In this document: positions 48,939 through 59,917 of the stretch, one piece after another
How the letters are laid out: every line of letters starts with the position of its first letter
Position numbering within the stretch: position 1 is the stretch's first letter
From: Diacronema lutheri
Lineage: Eukaryota; Haptophyta; Pavlovophyceae; Pavlovales; Pavlovaceae
NCBI GenBank assembly: GCA_019448385.1
Contig: JAGTXO010000003.1
Span: forward strand, 310,001 to 374,000
Direction: 5' to 3'
Length of the DNA stretch: 64,000 nt
Made by a program: the position numbers and the translations under genes
Notes under the pieces: generated by a model
Databases searched by the model: none
What the model saw: the letters and a program-made list of their open reading frames with translations, nothing else
What the model was told of the DNA's origin: nothing

Positions 48939-49481
48939 TCAGCGGCCCTTTTTCAAGTACTTCTCAATCTCCTTGTACTGCACGGTGAGGCGCTCGCGGC
49001 GCTTAGACGGCACGGGGTACGTGTTGCCGTAGCTCGCGTAGTGGCCCGCGAGCGTGTTGATCGCCGTGTAGATCGTGTTGAACGACTGCGCGCCCGAGTA
49101 GCGCGCCTGCCGGCGGTAGTACGAGACGAAGTCGTTCATCTCCTTGCGCGTGGCGACGACGGTCTCCTCGAAGCCGGGCGCGCCGCGAGTGAGGTTGGTA
49201 GCGAGCTTCATGTTCACTATCAAGTTCTGCGCGTCCGTCATGTAGTCCTTGGAGAGCCCATAGTCTGCCGCGAATGCTGGCTGTGCGTCGAATGAAACCG
49301 CCGCGGCAAACGACGCGAGACCAAGGGCGATCGCACCGCGGCGCGTCGCGTCGTCGGCAGAGACGCCCATGGCCACGTTTGACGTAGCCATCTTGCTACG
49401 CGCCAGCGGGCGCGCGCTCGGCGAAGGCGCCGAGAATGCGGCCGCCGAGCCCGCGGCGGCGAGCAGCAAGAAGGTGCGCAT
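48939..49481 (-). CDS. psb27: photosystem II assembly lipoprotein-type protein Psb27
   Basis: A 180-residue single-exon protein. The leader is bipartite: a signal peptide (MRTFLLLAAAGSAAAFSAP, with Phe at the predicted cleavage site, as in red-lineage complex plastids), a short transit stretch, then a thylakoid-lumen signal with twin Arg (TRRGAIALGLASFAAAVS) ending in PAFA before ADYGLSKDY. The mature part is a four-helix Psb27: YMTDAQNLIVNMKLATNL, MNDFVSYYRRQARYSGAQSF, NTLAGHYASYG and LTVQYKEIEKYLKKG. It would bind CP43 during photosystem II assembly and repair on the lumenal side. Divergent from the selenoprotein gene, with 78 bp between starts. Confidence 0.9.
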   Translation of the reverse strand: MRTFLLLAAAGSAAAFSAPSPSARPLARSKMATSNVAMGVSADDATRRGAIALGLASFAAAVSFDAQPAFAADYGLSKDYMTDAQNLIVNMKLATNLTRGAPGFEETVVATRKEMNDFVSYYRRQARYSGAQSFNTIYTAINTLAGHYASYGNTYPVPSKRRERLTVQYKEIEKYLKKGR

Positions 49482-49559
49482 TTGCGAGTTTTGCGAAGGA
49501 CGGAATTAGGTCCGGGTTCTGTCCGGAGATACGCGCAGGGAGCGGAGCGGCAGGAGGGC

Positions 49560-50113
49560 ATGTCGGACCTCACCTCAGTCCAGAAGGTCGCCCTGGTCGG
49601 CGGCGGCGTCCTCGTCGCGCTTGCGATTGAGTACATCCTGCGCAAGGGCAAGGCTGCCGACGAGGCACCAACCAAGTCCGCACCGGCAACCACGGCGGCG
49701 GCGAGCAGCGGTCCCAGCGCTGCGGCCACGATCAAGGCGCGTCGCGCGGAGCGCGCGTCCCGTGTGCCAGCGCCTCCGCCGCGCCACTCGCCAGGCGCTC
49801 ACGCGCGCGGCGGCCGCCCGCACTGCCTCGTCAGGCCCTCGTGGAGGTGGAGTACTGCGGTGGATGAGGGTACGACCGCTACTACGTTGCGCTCAAGAAG
49901 GAGATTGCCAACAAGTTTGGCGAGCAGGTCGAGGTGTCGCCCCTCCGCAACCCGGGCAAGACGGGCAACTTTGAGGTCCGCCTCAAGGGCGCATCGCCCG
50001 AGCTGATCCACTCCAAGACGACCCGCAACCAGGGCCGCTGCCAGACGGAGGAGGAGGTCGACGCGGTGCTCGACCAGATCGGCGCCTACCTCGACGCAAA
50101 AAAGAATAAGTAA
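49560..50113 (+). CDS. selenoprotein W-like protein, membrane-anchored; TGA at 49865 encodes selenocysteine
   Basis: Exon 1 from the ATG at 49560 encodes MSDLTSVQK, a transmembrane helix (VALVGGGVLVALAIEYIL) and a Lys/Ala/Ser linker. Exon 2 (49835-50113) reads VEVEYCGG, then an in-frame TGA (49865-49867), then GYDRYYVALKKEIANKFGEQ, NFEVRLKGASPELIHSK and ends AYLDAKKNK. This is the Rdx thioredoxin-like fold with a C-x-x-U redox centre, matching selenoprotein W across its length. The acceptor is GTCAG|GCCCTC. The donor is either AAG|GCGCGT (GC-AG, 98-bp intron, 151 residues) or CGT|GTGCCA (71 bp, 160 residues), both phase 0. The SECIS candidate in the 3' UTR supports selenocysteine. The N-terminal anchor is unusual for SelW. 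Confidence 0.88.
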
Positions 50114-50199
50114 AGCGCGTTGCCGCGTATCCACGGCGGCGGCCGCCGCGCCGCGCCGCTCCGCTCGCCGGCACCGTCCGCGCCGCTGGCGTGCAAACG

Positions 50200-50256
50200 C
50201 GACATGACGGGGCCGCCTGAAAAGCACCGCAAGGCGCCTGGCGGTCTCTGAGACCG
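50200..50256 (+). promoter_or_regulatory. SECIS element in the 3' UTR of the selenoprotein gene
   Basis: ATGA at 50204-50207, then a 9-bp helix (ggggccgcc at 50209-50217 with ggcggtctc at 50240-50248, including two G-U pairs), unpaired AAAA at 50220-50223, and TGA at 50249-50251 opposite ATGA. The ATGA-to-AA spacing is 12 nt, as required for the SECIS quartet geometry. It begins 90 nt after the TAA stop. Confidence 0.8.
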
Positions 50257-50444
50257 AAGAGCCGCGCGGCGGCTGCGTTGAGCGCATCAACGCCAGCCGC
50301 CCGCGTGAGTCTCGCACGTTTGCACGGTTGTGGCGAGGCAGCCCGCCCCGAGCGCGGGAGCGCGCGCAGCATTGGCCAGCCCGCACACCAGCCTGAACGA
50401 CGCGGCTGGTGTCAGTGTGTCACCCACTCAGTTTCGATTTCAAC

Positions 50445-51119
50445 TTACGCGGACGTTCCGCACTTCCGCTCCATCGCCTTGCGCACGAGCGCCATGGTCG
50501 CCTCGTCCCGCACCTCTCCGACCGGATCAACGTAAAAGGACGTGCCGTCCGCGGCGGCCATGTTTGCGAACAGCATCGCGCTGCCCGCTGGGCCGAGCGC
50601 CGCCAGCTCGTACTCGCGCGCGCGCGCGTGGCCGAAGAAGCCGACCGTCGCGACGGACACGCGCGAGGGCGCGACTCGGTGGATGGAGACGACGTACGGC
50701 TTGGTTGCGAGGTGAAGAAGCGCGGTCGTCGAGACCGAGAAGGCTACCACCGTGCCCATCATGAGCAGCCGCGTCGTCGGCGTGCCGGCGGTGGATAGCA
50801 CGACCGCGGCAGGGCTCGAGACGACGGAGAAGGCCAGGTTGGCGACCGAGCACGCCTTGAGCAACCGAAGGATCCCCGCCTTTGGGCCGTCGAAGACGGG
50901 CTGGGGCGCAGCGGGCGGATCGGCAGCCTGCGCCGTGGCCGGCGCCGCGCGCGCCGAGAGGTGCCGCGGCGCGCCCGGGCGCGCGTGCGGCGCGGCGCGG
51001 CAGACGCCACCCAAGAGCATCGCCGCGGCGCGCGGCCGGCCGAGCTGCGCACACAACCGCAAAGGGGCGCATCGCGCCGCGGGGGACCCTCGCCCCTGGC
51101 GCGAGGCACTGGCGAACAT
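50445..51119 (-). CDS. TMEM70-family mitochondrial inner-membrane protein
   Basis: A 224-residue single-exon protein. The N-terminal 65 residues are Arg/Ala-rich without acidic residues, a likely mitochondrial presequence. Two hydrophobic helices follow (ANLAFSVVSSPAAVVLS; RLLMMGTVVAFSVSTTALLH) and then the family signature LATKPYVVSIHR, with a beta-rich tail ending FYVDPVGEVRDEATMALV. TMEM70 relatives assist assembly of ATP synthase and complex I. Convergent with the selenoprotein gene (its SECIS lies between them) and divergent from the CHAT gene, 91 bp between starts. Confidence 0.75.
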   Translation of the reverse strand: MFASASRQGRGSPAARCAPLRLCAQLGRPRAAAMLLGGVCRAAPHARPGAPRHLSARAAPATAQAADPPAAPQPVFDGPKAGILRLLKACSVANLAFSVVSSPAAVVLSTAGTPTTRLLMMGTVVAFSVSTTALLHLATKPYVVSIHRVAPSRVSVATVGFFGHARAREYELAALGPAGSAMLFANMAAADGTSFYVDPVGEVRDEATMALVRKAMERKCGTSA

Positions 51120-51210
51120 TCGGCTCGACTACGCCCGTCGTCGTCGTCGTCGTCTGTGAAAAGGGGGAACCGTAGAGAAACTTTCGCAAAGCTGTGAAAG
51201 CGCGGATCCG
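51120..51210. promoter_or_regulatory. 91-bp divergent promoter (TMEM70-like / CHAT-STAND)
   Basis: The spacer carries a short CGT repeat (about 51133-51153) and an AT-richer patch gagaaactttcgcaaag just before the CHAT start codon. No TATA box. Confidence 0.5.
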
Positions 51211-54200
51211 ATGGGCGAGGATGTGGTCGCCTCGTGCGCTCTCGTGGGTGAGGACGTCGACGTGGTCCTACGCTATGTTTTCTCGGACGAAGCGCCCGAG
51301 CCTAAGCGAGCGCGGCTCGTCCGCGTGGGCTGCGCTGCGGGACGCCTCACGCCGCGCGCGATGCGCGAGGCGCTCGACGCGGACGCGGACCGCGAGTTTG
51401 CGCGCGCGCGCGTCTGGTCGGAGGCGTTTGCGGGCTGGATCGAGCCCAAGGCGGAGTTCGTGCCGCTCGGTCTCGCGCCGAGCGTGCTCGACCCCGAGAT
51501 GGGCGCGCGCGCGCGCGTGCTCGAGATCATGCTCGAGCCCGCGCGGCCGCTCGCCTCCAGCCAGCTGCCGCGCTCACTCTCGTCCGCCTCGTCCGCGCCG
51601 CGCGACGCGCCGGCGGCGGGCGCAGTCGTGCCGTCGGCCGAGGCGGGCAACGCGCTGGCATGGGCTGTGCTTCGGCTCGAGCACTGGCTCAACCGGCTTG
51701 CGCCTGACGCCGCCGAAATCACGACGGCCGTCGCGGCGCAGCTCGCCGCGGCCGACGGCGAGCCCGCGCGCGCGCTGCCCGCGCCGCCTCCGCTTGGCGG
51801 CGGCCCGCGAGCTGCCGAGCGGCCGCCGTCTGCGCGCTCATCGTTCGACGCGGAGATGGTCGCAGAGACGGCGGCCGCCGCGGCCGCGGCCGGCTCACCA
51901 GCGCCCGCCGCCACCGCGCCGCCGGCGCGTGCGCACGACGCGTCCGGCGCGCGCGTGCACGAGGCCGTGCTCGAGCTCGCGGTCCTGTCCGCGGCGCCCC
52001 TCGTCTTCGCGCACGAGGGTATGTACTACCCGCTCGACCATGCAGGCGGCACGCTCGATTTCAAAGGCGAGCTCAACCTGCTCCGCTCGATGCTCTCACG
52101 CACCGGCCGGCGCGTGCGAGCGCGTATCGACATTGCGTCGACCGCGCGGCTCAGCGAGGTATTAGCGCAGCAGCCGCGCTGCCTCTACCTCGTCGCGCAT
52201 GCCGATTACGACGCGCATTCGGGCGGGGACGCGCCCGGTGCCTTTTATCTCGGGCTGGAGGACTGGTCGGGCATCTGCGACAAGGTGACGACGCCGCGGC
52301 TGCGCGCGCTGCTCTCATCAGGAGGCGGCGGTGGAGGCGGAGGCGGAGGCGGCGGTGGAGGCGGCGGTGGAGGCGGCGGCGGTGGGTGCGGCGGCGGCTG
52401 CGGCAGCGGCGGCGGCGCGGGCGCGCACGCGGCGCGGCTGCAGCCCTTGCTGCGCGGCGTATCGGTTGTGGTACTAGGTGCGTGCCATTCCCTCGAGGCG
52501 GGGCAGTCGTTTGTCGACGCCGGCTGCCCGCACGTTGTCGCGATCGCGCCGCAGGCCAAGGTGCTCGACGACGATGCGGCGCTCTTCGCGCGCCAGTTCC
52601 TCTTCGCGCTCTTCCAGGGGCAGAGCGTGCGCGAGGCCTTTGAGCGGAGCCGAGGCGCCGTCGCATCGTCCGCGAGCCCGCGCGTCTCCGCGCGCGCCGC
52701 CGCAGCCGCCGGCGGTCCGGCGGGCGCGGGCGCTGCCGGCGCGGGCGGCTACCGGCTGGCCGAATCGGCCAAGTTTGTGCTCCTGCCTGAGGATGGCGCG
52801 CACGATGCGCGGCCAATGGCGACGCTGCCGCAGGGCGAGTTTTGCGAGCAGTCGCCACTGCCCGCGCTCGAGCCGCCAACCGTGCCCACGCCGTTCGTCG
52901 GACGTGCGCTCGAGCTGCAGGCGCTCGTGCGCACGCTCCGCCGGCGCCGGCAGGCCGAGGTCCGGTTGTTGACGCTGTGGGGCGCGCGCGGCGTCGGCAA
53001 GACGGCGCTCGCAAAGGCGGCGGCGACGCACCTGTGGCAACGCCGCTTCCTCGACGATGGCGTCGCGTTCGTCGAGCTTGGCGGCGTGCGCGCCGAAGCC
53101 GACGCGCTTAGCCAGCTCGGCGAGGCGGTGGACATGGAGTTGAGCAGGTGGAGGGACGTGGGACGCGCGCTCGGCAGGTGGCAGGGGCTCGTCGTGCTCG
53201 ACGGGATCGACGAGCTGCTCGCGGCGGAGCCGGCGGCGGCGGAGCGGCTCATCACCAACTTGCTCGCCGCCTCGCAGCTGCAAGTGCTCGTCACGTGCTG
53301 CGAGCCGCTCACCAATGCGCTCGGTGGCGGTGTTACCGTCGAGCACCCCGTGCAGGTCCTACCGTTGCCACCGAGGGAGGGCGCACGCCTCTTCCACGCG
53401 CTCGTCGCCGATGCGCTGCCGACGCACCTGCGCGGCATCGCGCAGATCGCACAGCTCGAGCAGCACGCGCTCCTGCGCACGCTCGGCGGCGTGCCTCGCC
53501 TCCTGCTGCAGACCGCGCCGCTCGTGCGGCAGGGCCGTTCTCTTGACGCGCTCGCCGCCGAGTTGCTCGCCCACCGCGCCGCGGCGGCGGACGCGGCGGC
53601 AAGCGCGCACGCGGGCGGCGGCGGCGGTGGTGGCAGCGCGCGCGTTGCGGCCGGCGCGCGCGTCGGCGACTGGCCCAGCCATGCCGCCGCCGTCGGCGCG
53701 AGCGCCGCTGCCGCCGCGGCGGCCAACGGGCGCGCGCACGGCGCCGCGGCAGACGGCGCACGGCTCGTGCCCAATCTAAACTCGGCGCTCGTCGACGCGT
53801 GCGCGCCCGTGGCGGCTATGGCGGGCGTCGGCTGCTTGGGCACCGCCGCCGCCACCACCGCCACCGCCAACACCGCCGCGGTCGACCCGGCGGCGGCGGC
53901 CATCGGCGCGCGCGCGCAGCAGCTCGCGCCCAAGCGCGCGGCGAGCGCTGCGGCACACGGCACGCCCGTACCGAGCGGCGCACGGCCACACGGCGGCGCG
54001 GGCGCAGCCGTCGCGGCGAGCGGTGCGCTGCTCGGCGCCGCCAACGTCGACGCGCTCGCGCCGCCGCCCGCCGTTGCGCCCACGTGCGCCGCGGCGGCCG
54101 CCGCCTGCTCCGGCGCGGTGCGCGTGGCGCACGCGCAGTCCGACTCTGGCCTCGAGCGGAACCGCTTGGCGCGCTCGTCGTCGGAGAGCCCGCTCTGGTC

Positions 54201-55657
54201 TGCGAGCATGCCGGCCGTTGCAATTGGCGGCACGTGCGCCTGCGCCGCGCCCGCGCCGCCGCGAGGCACGCCGCGCAAGCCGCCCCGCTCGCCCGGCACG
54301 TACGACGACGCGGCTGCGCGCGCCGAGCGGCGCGCGCCGAGCGAGGCCGGCGCGGCGCTGCCGCCGCCCATCGCCGCCACGCTGCTGCCCGCCGCGCTCG
54401 CGCCCGCTGTGCACGCGCCGGGCGGCGAGCATGCGGCGCACTCGTGCGCCGCCGACGCCGCCGCGGCAGCCGCCGCCGCGCCCGTCGCGGCGGTGGACGC
54501 GGCGGCCGGCGCGCATTCGGCGGCGGCCGCCACGCTGGCGGCGAGCACGGCATCCGCGCCGGCAGCCGCGCAGCACACGCCGCCGCGCGCGCAGAGCGGT
54601 GCCGCACCGACGATGTCCACCAAGGCGCCGCCGCCTGCGAACGTTGGCGCGCTGAGCCGCCCCGCGCACGCGCGCTCTCGCCCCGCGCACGCGCTTTCGC
54701 CAATCTACTCGCCGCTCTGCGCGCCCACGCCGTCGCCCGTCCTCGACCCCGCCGACGCCGACGCGCTACAGCTGAGCGGAGCGTGCGCGCTTCACCAGAG
54801 CTCGCCGCCGGCGAGCGCGTCGTCGGCCGGCGTGCGCTCGGATGGCGCTGCCGTCGACGCGTCCGACGCGGCGGCGCTCGCCGCGCCCGTCTCGCCGGGC
54901 TGCGCGCGCATGGCGGGCACGCCGCTCTCACCGTTGCGCGCGGACTTGTCCAACAAGGGCGGCCGCGTCGGCGAGCCGCCGCCGCCACGTCCGCCCGCCG
55001 CCCTGCAGCCGCCGCAGCCGCAGCCGCGCATTGACGCGGCTTTGGTCGTGCCCGCCGGCGGCCGCGCGTACGCGCCGCCTCTCTTGGAGCTCGACCTCGT
55101 CGTCGCCGCGCTGCGCGCCGAGCGGCCGCGCGCATACACGCTCCTCGGCGTGCTCGGCCTCCTGCCCGCCGGAGCGTGCGCCGCTGACCTGACCGCGGCG
55201 TTTGGTGGCGAGTGGTGGAAGCTTGAGATGGCGCACCTCGAGCGGCTGCGCGTGGACGAGCGGGCGAGGCTCGTGCGCTGCATGTGCCTCGGCGTTGACG
55301 GGCAGCTGCGCGCCGCGGGCGCTGAGCGGTGGGCCAACCTGGGCGCCACGAGCGCCGCCGCGCGCCGCCGCGCGCGTGCGGGCCGCGACGGCCGCGAGCT
55401 GGCGCGGCTGCGCGACGGCCATGCCCGCGAGGAGATGCGAGCGAGGCGGCGGCGTTGGGCTGGCGCGCTCGGTGGCGAGAGCGGCGACGACGACGGGGGC
55501 GCCGCGCCGCACTTCCTGCTCCGAGGCGGAGGCGGAGGCGGAGGCGGAGGCGGAGGCGGAGGCGGCGACGATGACGGCGGCGCGCGGAGTGGCGCGGGCG
55601 CACGCGAGGCGTGGCCTGGGCGGCGCGATGCCGACGACGACGACGACGACGACGCGA

Positions 55658-55697
<40 letters not shown>

Positions 55698-56157
55698 AGG
55701 CGACGAAGGCGAGAGCGGCGGCGCATCGTCGGACGACGGCGGCGAGGGCGGCGCGCGTGCCGATGCGGACGGCGACGAGGAAGCGCACACACCGCTCGCG
55801 GCGGCGCAGGAGGCCGAGAACGCGCGCGAGCGCGCGCCGGCAAGCGCGCGCGACGGCGCCAACGACGGCGAGCACGCGGCTGGGCGCGCGAGCTCAGTAG
55901 AGCAGCGGCCGCGGCCGCACGCGCAGAGCGGCGCGCGCGACACGGAGCGTGCGGCCAGCGCCGCCTGCCATCCAGCCGCGCGCCGGCCGCCGCCGAGCGC
56001 GGCGTGCGCGGACGGCGCCGACACGGGCGGCGGGCCTGCGCGCACGCCCGAGCGCGCGCCGGCGCCCAGGCGGCACGCGGGCGGCAGCGGCAGCGGCGGC
56101 GGCGGCGGCAGCGGCGGCAGCGGCGGCGGCAGATGCAACGGCGGCGGCGGATGCAGC

Positions 56158-56188
<31 letters not shown>

Positions 56189-59049
56189 GCAGGCGGCGCG
56201 GCAGCCACGGCGTCGCCGCGTCGACGCTCAACGGCGGCGGTGCCGCCGTCGGCTCCGCCGGCGGGTGGCGACGCTCGCCGGGACGCGGCGTCGTTGCAGC
56301 GGCGGGCGCGCCCGGCGGCGGGCACGGCGCGCGCTCCGCTTCCTACTGGCAGGTCACCTTTTCCGCGCCGGCCGCCGCCGCGGCCTCCGCCCTCCCGCCC
56401 GCTCTGCGCGCGGCCGCACTGCGCGCGCTCGGCAGCCGTTACGCGACGATCGGCATCGCGCTCCTCGCCGACGTGCGCGCGGGCGGCAAGAGGCTCGCGC
56501 GCGCGCGCACGCTCCTCGCCGCGTTCGCCGAGCCCAACCTGCGCGCGTGCGTCGAGGGCGCGGCCGAGACCGCCGCCGCGTTGGCCGGAGGTGACGCGGC
56601 GATCGGCGGCGCGCGCGAGCTTGGCCGGCCGGCGGCGCGCGCGGCGCACTCGGCGGCGCGCGCGGGCTGCGCGCTTGCCGCCCTCCTGCGCGCGCTCGGC
56701 CGGAGCACCGACGCGACGACGACCGCGCGCGCCGCCGTCGGCGCCGCGCGTGCCCTGCGCGACCGCCTGTCGCACGCGCTCGGCCTCGTGCTGTGCGGGC
56801 AGCTCCTCCTCGCCCAGGGCGAGCTCGACGAGGCCGCGCGCTGCTTCCTCCTATGCCTCGAGCTGAGGGACGCGGCGGAGGCGCCGCGGCAGTCGCGACC
56901 GTCTGTCGCCGAGCGCGCGGCCAGCGCGCCAGCCGCAGCGACCGAGCCGCCGCCGACGCCGACGCCGACGACGCCCACCGCCGCGCAGCGCGCCTCGGCC
57001 GGTGCCGGCGCAAAATTGAGCGGCTGGGCCGCCATCGCGGCCGCACTGGCCGAGGCGCGCCGGCGCATGTCGCCATCGCTCGACGAGCTGCGCCGGCCTG
57101 CGGCCGGCACGTCGCCCAACCCGGCGCCACCGGCGGGCGCGGCGGCGGCCGACGCGCCGGTCGCGCCGGCGCCGGCGAGCGCCAGCGCGGCGGCGGGCGG
57201 CGGCCGGAGCAGCGCCACCGAGCTCGGCCTGCTCGACAGCGTCGCGCGCGAGGCGTTCCGGCTGCTTGGCGACGTGCGCGTCTCGCGCGCGTCGCTCGCC
57301 GGCGGCCGTTCGAACCAGGCGGAGCGGCTGCACCAGCTGCGGCTCGCCGCCCTCGACTACCAGCAGGCGCTCGTGCTCTCGAGCGCGACCGAGCGCGAGC
57401 GTGGCGCGCCCGCGCCGGCGCCGCGCGCGGTCGACGCGGCCGCGCCGGGCGCGCTGCCCGAGCTGGAGATCGCGAGCGTGCCCGAGCTGGCCGCCAAGCT
57501 CGCCGAGACGCAGCTGCACTGCGGCCGGCCGCGAGCGGCCCTTCGCCTCGTCGCGCTGCTGCTGCGCCACGCGGACGGCGACGGGTGCGGCGCGTACCGC
57601 GCGGCGCTCGCGTCGGCCGCCGAGGCGGACGCGGACGCGGGCGGCGTGTCGGACGTGTGCGAGGAGGGCGAGCGCCAGGGCGAGGCGGACGCGGCCGCGC
57701 GCGCGCGCGAGCTTGCCGAGGAGGCGGTGATGCGCGCGGTGAGCACAGCGGGCGGAGCGGCGAGCGGCGCGGTGGGCGGAGCGGCGGCCGCGTCGACGTG
57801 CGGCGGCGTCGGCGCGGCCGCCGCCGAGCGCGCCGCGCCGCGCCGCGCCGCGCCACCCACCGGCTCGGCGGCGATGCGCGCGTGGCGGCTGCGCGGCGAG
57901 GCGCACATGGCCCTCGGTCAGCTGCACTGCGCGCGCGCCGCGCTCGAGCTCGCGGTGCGCGGCTCGGACGCTGCGGGCACATCCGCGTCCGCCGAGGCGA
58001 CCGCCGCGCGCTCAGCGCTGCAGCTCGCCGTGCGCACCGAGCGCGCGCACGATGTCCTTGGCTTCTTTTTCGTGCAGCCCCTCCCGCCCGTTGGGTGCGG
58101 TGGAGGCGCGAGCGGGCGCGCGGGCGGACCGCCCGGCGCAGACGGCGCGGACGACGTGCGCGTCGCGACGCGCGAGGCGTGCGACGCCGCCGCGTCGGCG
58201 AGCGCGTGGCGAACAGCATGGCGCGCGACGCGCTCGGCGATTGCGGCGTGCGGCTGCGCGTGCCAGCTGCAGCTGCAGCAGGGCACGGCGCAGCGGCTGC
58301 GCAACGCGATCGAGACGGGCCTGCCGCTCATCCATGTCCTTCCCTCGCAGCCCTGCGCCCCGCGCTCGGGCGCACTCGCTGTCGAAGGCACCTTTGGCGA
58401 CCTACGATGGCTGCCGCAGAGCGAGATTGAGACGTTGCTTGCCGCCCTGCCCGCGCGAAAGCTGACGCGGCTCGTCGTGCTCTGGGCCGCAGGCTCGGCG
58501 CGCCTCGCGCGCACGCTCGTCCGCTCGGGCTTCGCCGCAGCCGTCTCGCTCGCGCCCGCCGACCAGCCCGTCTCCCTCCACGCCGCGTGCGCGTTCGGCG
58601 CGACGCTTTATCCGGCGCTGCTGCGCGGCGAGACGATCAGCAGCGCCTTCGCCCAGGCGAGCGAAGCGCTGCCGCCCGCCGAGCGCGCGCTCGTCCGGCT
58701 GCACCTGAACCAATCGGACGCGGGCGCGGCGAACGCGCAGCTCCTCGTCCCTGCCGGCGCGCGCGATGGCGTCGCGTCCGACCTCACGCTACCGCTCTGC
58801 GGGTCCAACCTGCCGCGCACGCTGCCGCGCATCGACGCGCGCGGCGGTGCCCTCGCGATTGGCGGCACGCTCGACGGCGGCGGCGGCGGCGAAGAGCGCG
58901 ACGCCGGCGCGCGCGCGCGCGCGCAGCAGCCGCAGCAGCCACAGCAGCAGCGGGCGCACGCGCCGCCGCCGCCAATTGCGCTGCGCGCGGGCTCGTCTGG
59001 CGCCCTCGCGCCGGGTCGCGACGTGGCCTTGGGGAGCGGAGTCGGCGGA

Positions 59050-59087
<38 letters not shown>

Positions 59088-59886
59088 TAACCTCGCAGCC
59101 GCCGGCGAGTGGCGCGGCGTGCCACTGATCGGCCGGCGCGGCGCGGTGGGTGAGGTCGTGTGCGCGTGCATGTCGCACGGGCTTTGCGTGCTCACCGGCC
59201 GCGCTGGCGAGGGCAAGACGGCCGTGGCGGTCGAGGCTGCGCACTTTCTGCGCCAACGCCATGCCTTCGCGCACGGCACCTACCTCATCGACCTGGTGGG
59301 CATCTCGCAGATCCGCGAGATGCTGCGCGTCGTCTCGGCCGCCCTCCAGCTCGCCACGCCCGCGACGCGCTCGTCGGAGCTCGTGCGGCAGCTCGCCACC
59401 TTCCGCCGCTGCCTGATCGTGCTCGACCGCTGCGACTGTGCGCTCACGCACGCGCCCAAGCAGTTCACCTGGCTGCTCGCCACGATCTTGCGCGAGTCGC
59501 ACGTGTCGGTGCTCCTCGTCGCGCGCGCGCCGCTCCCCGCCGACGCGCACACCGTCATCGGTGCCGACACGTCGATTGGCACCGTGCACCTCGGCAGGCT
59601 CTCCGACGCGCACGCAGCCGTGCTCGCGATGGCGGCTGCGCGCGCGCTCGGCCGACAGCTGCGCCGCGCGGACGCGCGCGAGCTCGGCGCGCGCGGCACG
59701 CGCGCCGGCGCGCACCGCGGCGCGCTACCGGCGGACGGCGCGCGCGACGACGTGCGGCGGCCGCCGCGCGAGGGCGACGCCGCCGATAACGACGCCGTCG
59801 GCGCTGGCGCCGCCGCCGACGACGCCGCGATCGGCGGCGGCGGCGACAGCGACGATGGTGGCGAAGGCGACCGCGACGGTGACGGT

Positions 59887-59917
<31 letters not shown>

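Noticed and set aside
49560-50006. Unspliced 174-codon reading of the selenoprotein region
   Set aside because: Its second half is Arg/Ala-rich noise. The alternative frame after a 71- or 98-bp intron gives the SelW fold and matches a SECIS.
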